This document shows positions 63,201 through 64,000 of a stretch of 64,000 bases of DNA, one piece after another (position 1 is the first letter of the stretch; each line of letters opens with the position of its first letter). Source of the DNA: Pisaster brevispinus. Lineage: Eukaryota > Echinodermata > Asteroidea > Forcipulatida > Asteriidae. The stretch lies in assembly GCA_023634235.1 (NCBI GenBank), contig JAMKCF010000072.1:186001-250000 (forward strand). Direction: 5' to 3'. The notes under the pieces are model-generated. The model was not told where the DNA came from. It made no database searches and worked only from the letters and a program-made list of their open reading frames with translations. Made by a program: the position numbers and the translations under genes.

Positions 63201-64000
63201 TTGTTATTACATCTGCAGTTGTAGTAGCTTCAGCTGTTGTAGTTACATCTACAGTTGTAGTTACATCTGCAAATGTGGTTGCATCTGCAGTTGTGATTAC
63301 AACAGCTGTTGTAGTATCATCTGCAGTTGATGTAGCTTCAACTGTTTTAGTTAGATCTACAGTTGTAGTTACATCTTCAGTTGTGGTTACTTCAGCTGTT
63401 GTGGTAACATCTGCCGTAATGGTAGCCTCCGCTGTTGTACTTACATCTACAGTTGTAGTTACATCTGCAGTTGTGGTTGCATCTGCAGTTGTGGTTACAC
63501 CAGCTGTTGTGGTAACATCTGCAGTTTTAGTATCCTCAGCTGTTGTAGTTACATCTGCAGTTGTGGTTACACCAGCTGTTGTGGTCACATCTGCAGTTTT
63601 GGAAGCCTCAGCTGTTGTAGTAACATCTGCAGTTGTGGTAGCTTCAGCTGTTGTAGTGAGATCTTCAGTTGTACTTACATTAGCAGATGTGGTTAAATCT
63701 GCAGTTGTTGTAACATCTGCAGTTGTGGTAGCCTCAGCTGTGGTAGTTACATCTTCAGTTGTAGTTACACCTGCAGTTGTGGTTACACCATCTGTTGTGG
63801 AAACATCTGCAGTTGTGATAGCCTCATCTGTTGTTATTACATCTGCAGTTGTAGTAGCTTCAGCTGTTGTAGTTACATCTACAGTTGTAGTTACATCTGC
63901 AAATGTGGTTGCATCTGCAGTTGTGATTACACCAGCTGTTGTAGTATCATCTGCAGTTTTAGTATCCTCAGCTGTTGTTGTTACATCTGCAGTTGTGGTT
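60207..64000 (-). CDS. Giant Thr-rich mucin-like repeat protein, upstream exon (5' end outside window)
   Basis: The minus strand is open from the window edge at 64000 to the splice donor at 60206, about 1,264 codons. Its hexads are the same as in the downstream exon (TTTADV, TTTAEA, TTTAGV, with TVDLT variants). I read 63589-64000 codon by codon and saw no stop, so the frame enters from outside the window and no start codon should be assigned here; a GTG at 63588 is only an internal Val codon. Near the donor the repeat decays: the last residues are TTTVDIQMTS, then one base of a split codon. Units here are more varied than in the central arrays, with Lys, Ile, Leu and Phe replacements, and include three 162-bp copies and a 630-bp duplication. 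The role is inferred as the N-terminal side of the same mucin-like domain. The antisense Val-rich frames here break at 60797, 61127, 61520 and 62402, which supports the minus strand as coding. Confidence 0.78.
61681..62166. repeat. 162-bp higher-order repeat, three copies
   Basis: The block starting ATCTTCAGTTGT, followed by TACATTAGCAGATGTGG, begins at 61681, 61843 and 62005, exactly 162 bp (9 x 18) apart, which is 54 residues. Another copy begins at 63661. Small differences (TGTAGTTAC, TGTGCTTAC, TGTACTTAC) show the copies are diverging. Confidence 0.85.
63121..64000. repeat. 630-bp duplication in the upstream exon (second copy runs off the window)
   Basis: The block ATCTTCAGTTGTAGTTACAC begins at 63121 and again at 63751, 630 bp (35 x 18) apart. 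The two stretches then share the order of several rare units, including GATAGCCTCATCTGTTG and TGCAAATGTGGTTGC. The second copy extends towards the window edge. Differences include GATTACACC against GGTTACACC. Confidence 0.8.

Larger units (their letters stand above)
60220..64000. repeat. Upstream 18/36-bp repeat array within the 5' exon
   Basis: The same 18-bp units as the main array begin at about 60220, right after the intron, and run to the window edge. Here they are more heterogeneous, with many single-base replacements per unit and few long identical blocks. Their triplet register differs from the main array by the length of the intron, as expected if the intron is removed. Confidence 0.93.

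Noticed and set aside
60160..63588. A complete minus-strand gene starting at 63588 and ending at the stop near 60160.
   Set aside because: The frame continues upstream without a stop to the window edge, and the last codons after 60207 are intronic read-through beyond a good donor.
1..64000. Coding-strand direction reversed, with the intron read on the plus strand.
   Set aside because: The plus strand at the array edges gives no phase-compatible GT-AG pair that I could see, whereas the minus strand joins in phase 1 with the repeat register kept.

Overview
This is a eukaryotic, probably invertebrate animal, genomic window. It is almost entirely one minus-strand gene encoding a giant, threonine-rich, mucin-like repeat protein. 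A eukaryote is indicated by a GT-AG intron of about 3.2 kb with an AT-rich, non-repetitive interior. An invertebrate is only an inference, from the mucin-like composition and intron style. No bacterial features, RNA genes or CRISPR arrays were seen.

Layout in minus-strand transcription order. (1) 64000-60207 is a repeat-coding exon, open to the window edge. (2) 60206-57029 is an intron with no convincing genes and one weak inverted-end element. (3) 57028-1 is a single uninterrupted repeat-coding exon that also runs off the window. The two exons join in phase 1 and together give 60,822 nt, about 20,270 codons, with neither start nor stop codon in view.

The protein is built from hexads of the form Thr-Thr-Thr-Ala-Asp-Val, Thr-Thr-Thr-Ala-Glu-Ala and Thr-Thr-Thr-Ala-Gly-Val. 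It is about half Thr, carries one acidic residue per most hexads, and is almost free of Cys, aromatic residues and Pro. The opposite strand has long Val/Ser/Ala-rich open frames (up to 8,415 codons at 16876-42123) that I treat as antisense shadows. They are broken by many stops, while I found no stop in the Thr-rich minus frame.

The big exon has distinct zones. 1-15.7 kb is a mosaic of older variants with 684-bp and 1,836-bp tandem duplications. 15.7-16.9 kb is diverged. 16.9-22 kb holds smaller duplications of 144 and 810 bp. 22-40 kb is a young higher-order array with a 5,292-bp period (3,681 + 1,611 bp). 41-53 kb is a second higher-order array built on 843-bp units, with 879, 1,266, 1,518 and 2,124-bp forms. 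53-57 kb, next to the intron, is the most diverged. All periods are multiples of 9 bp, so amplification has kept the reading frame throughout.
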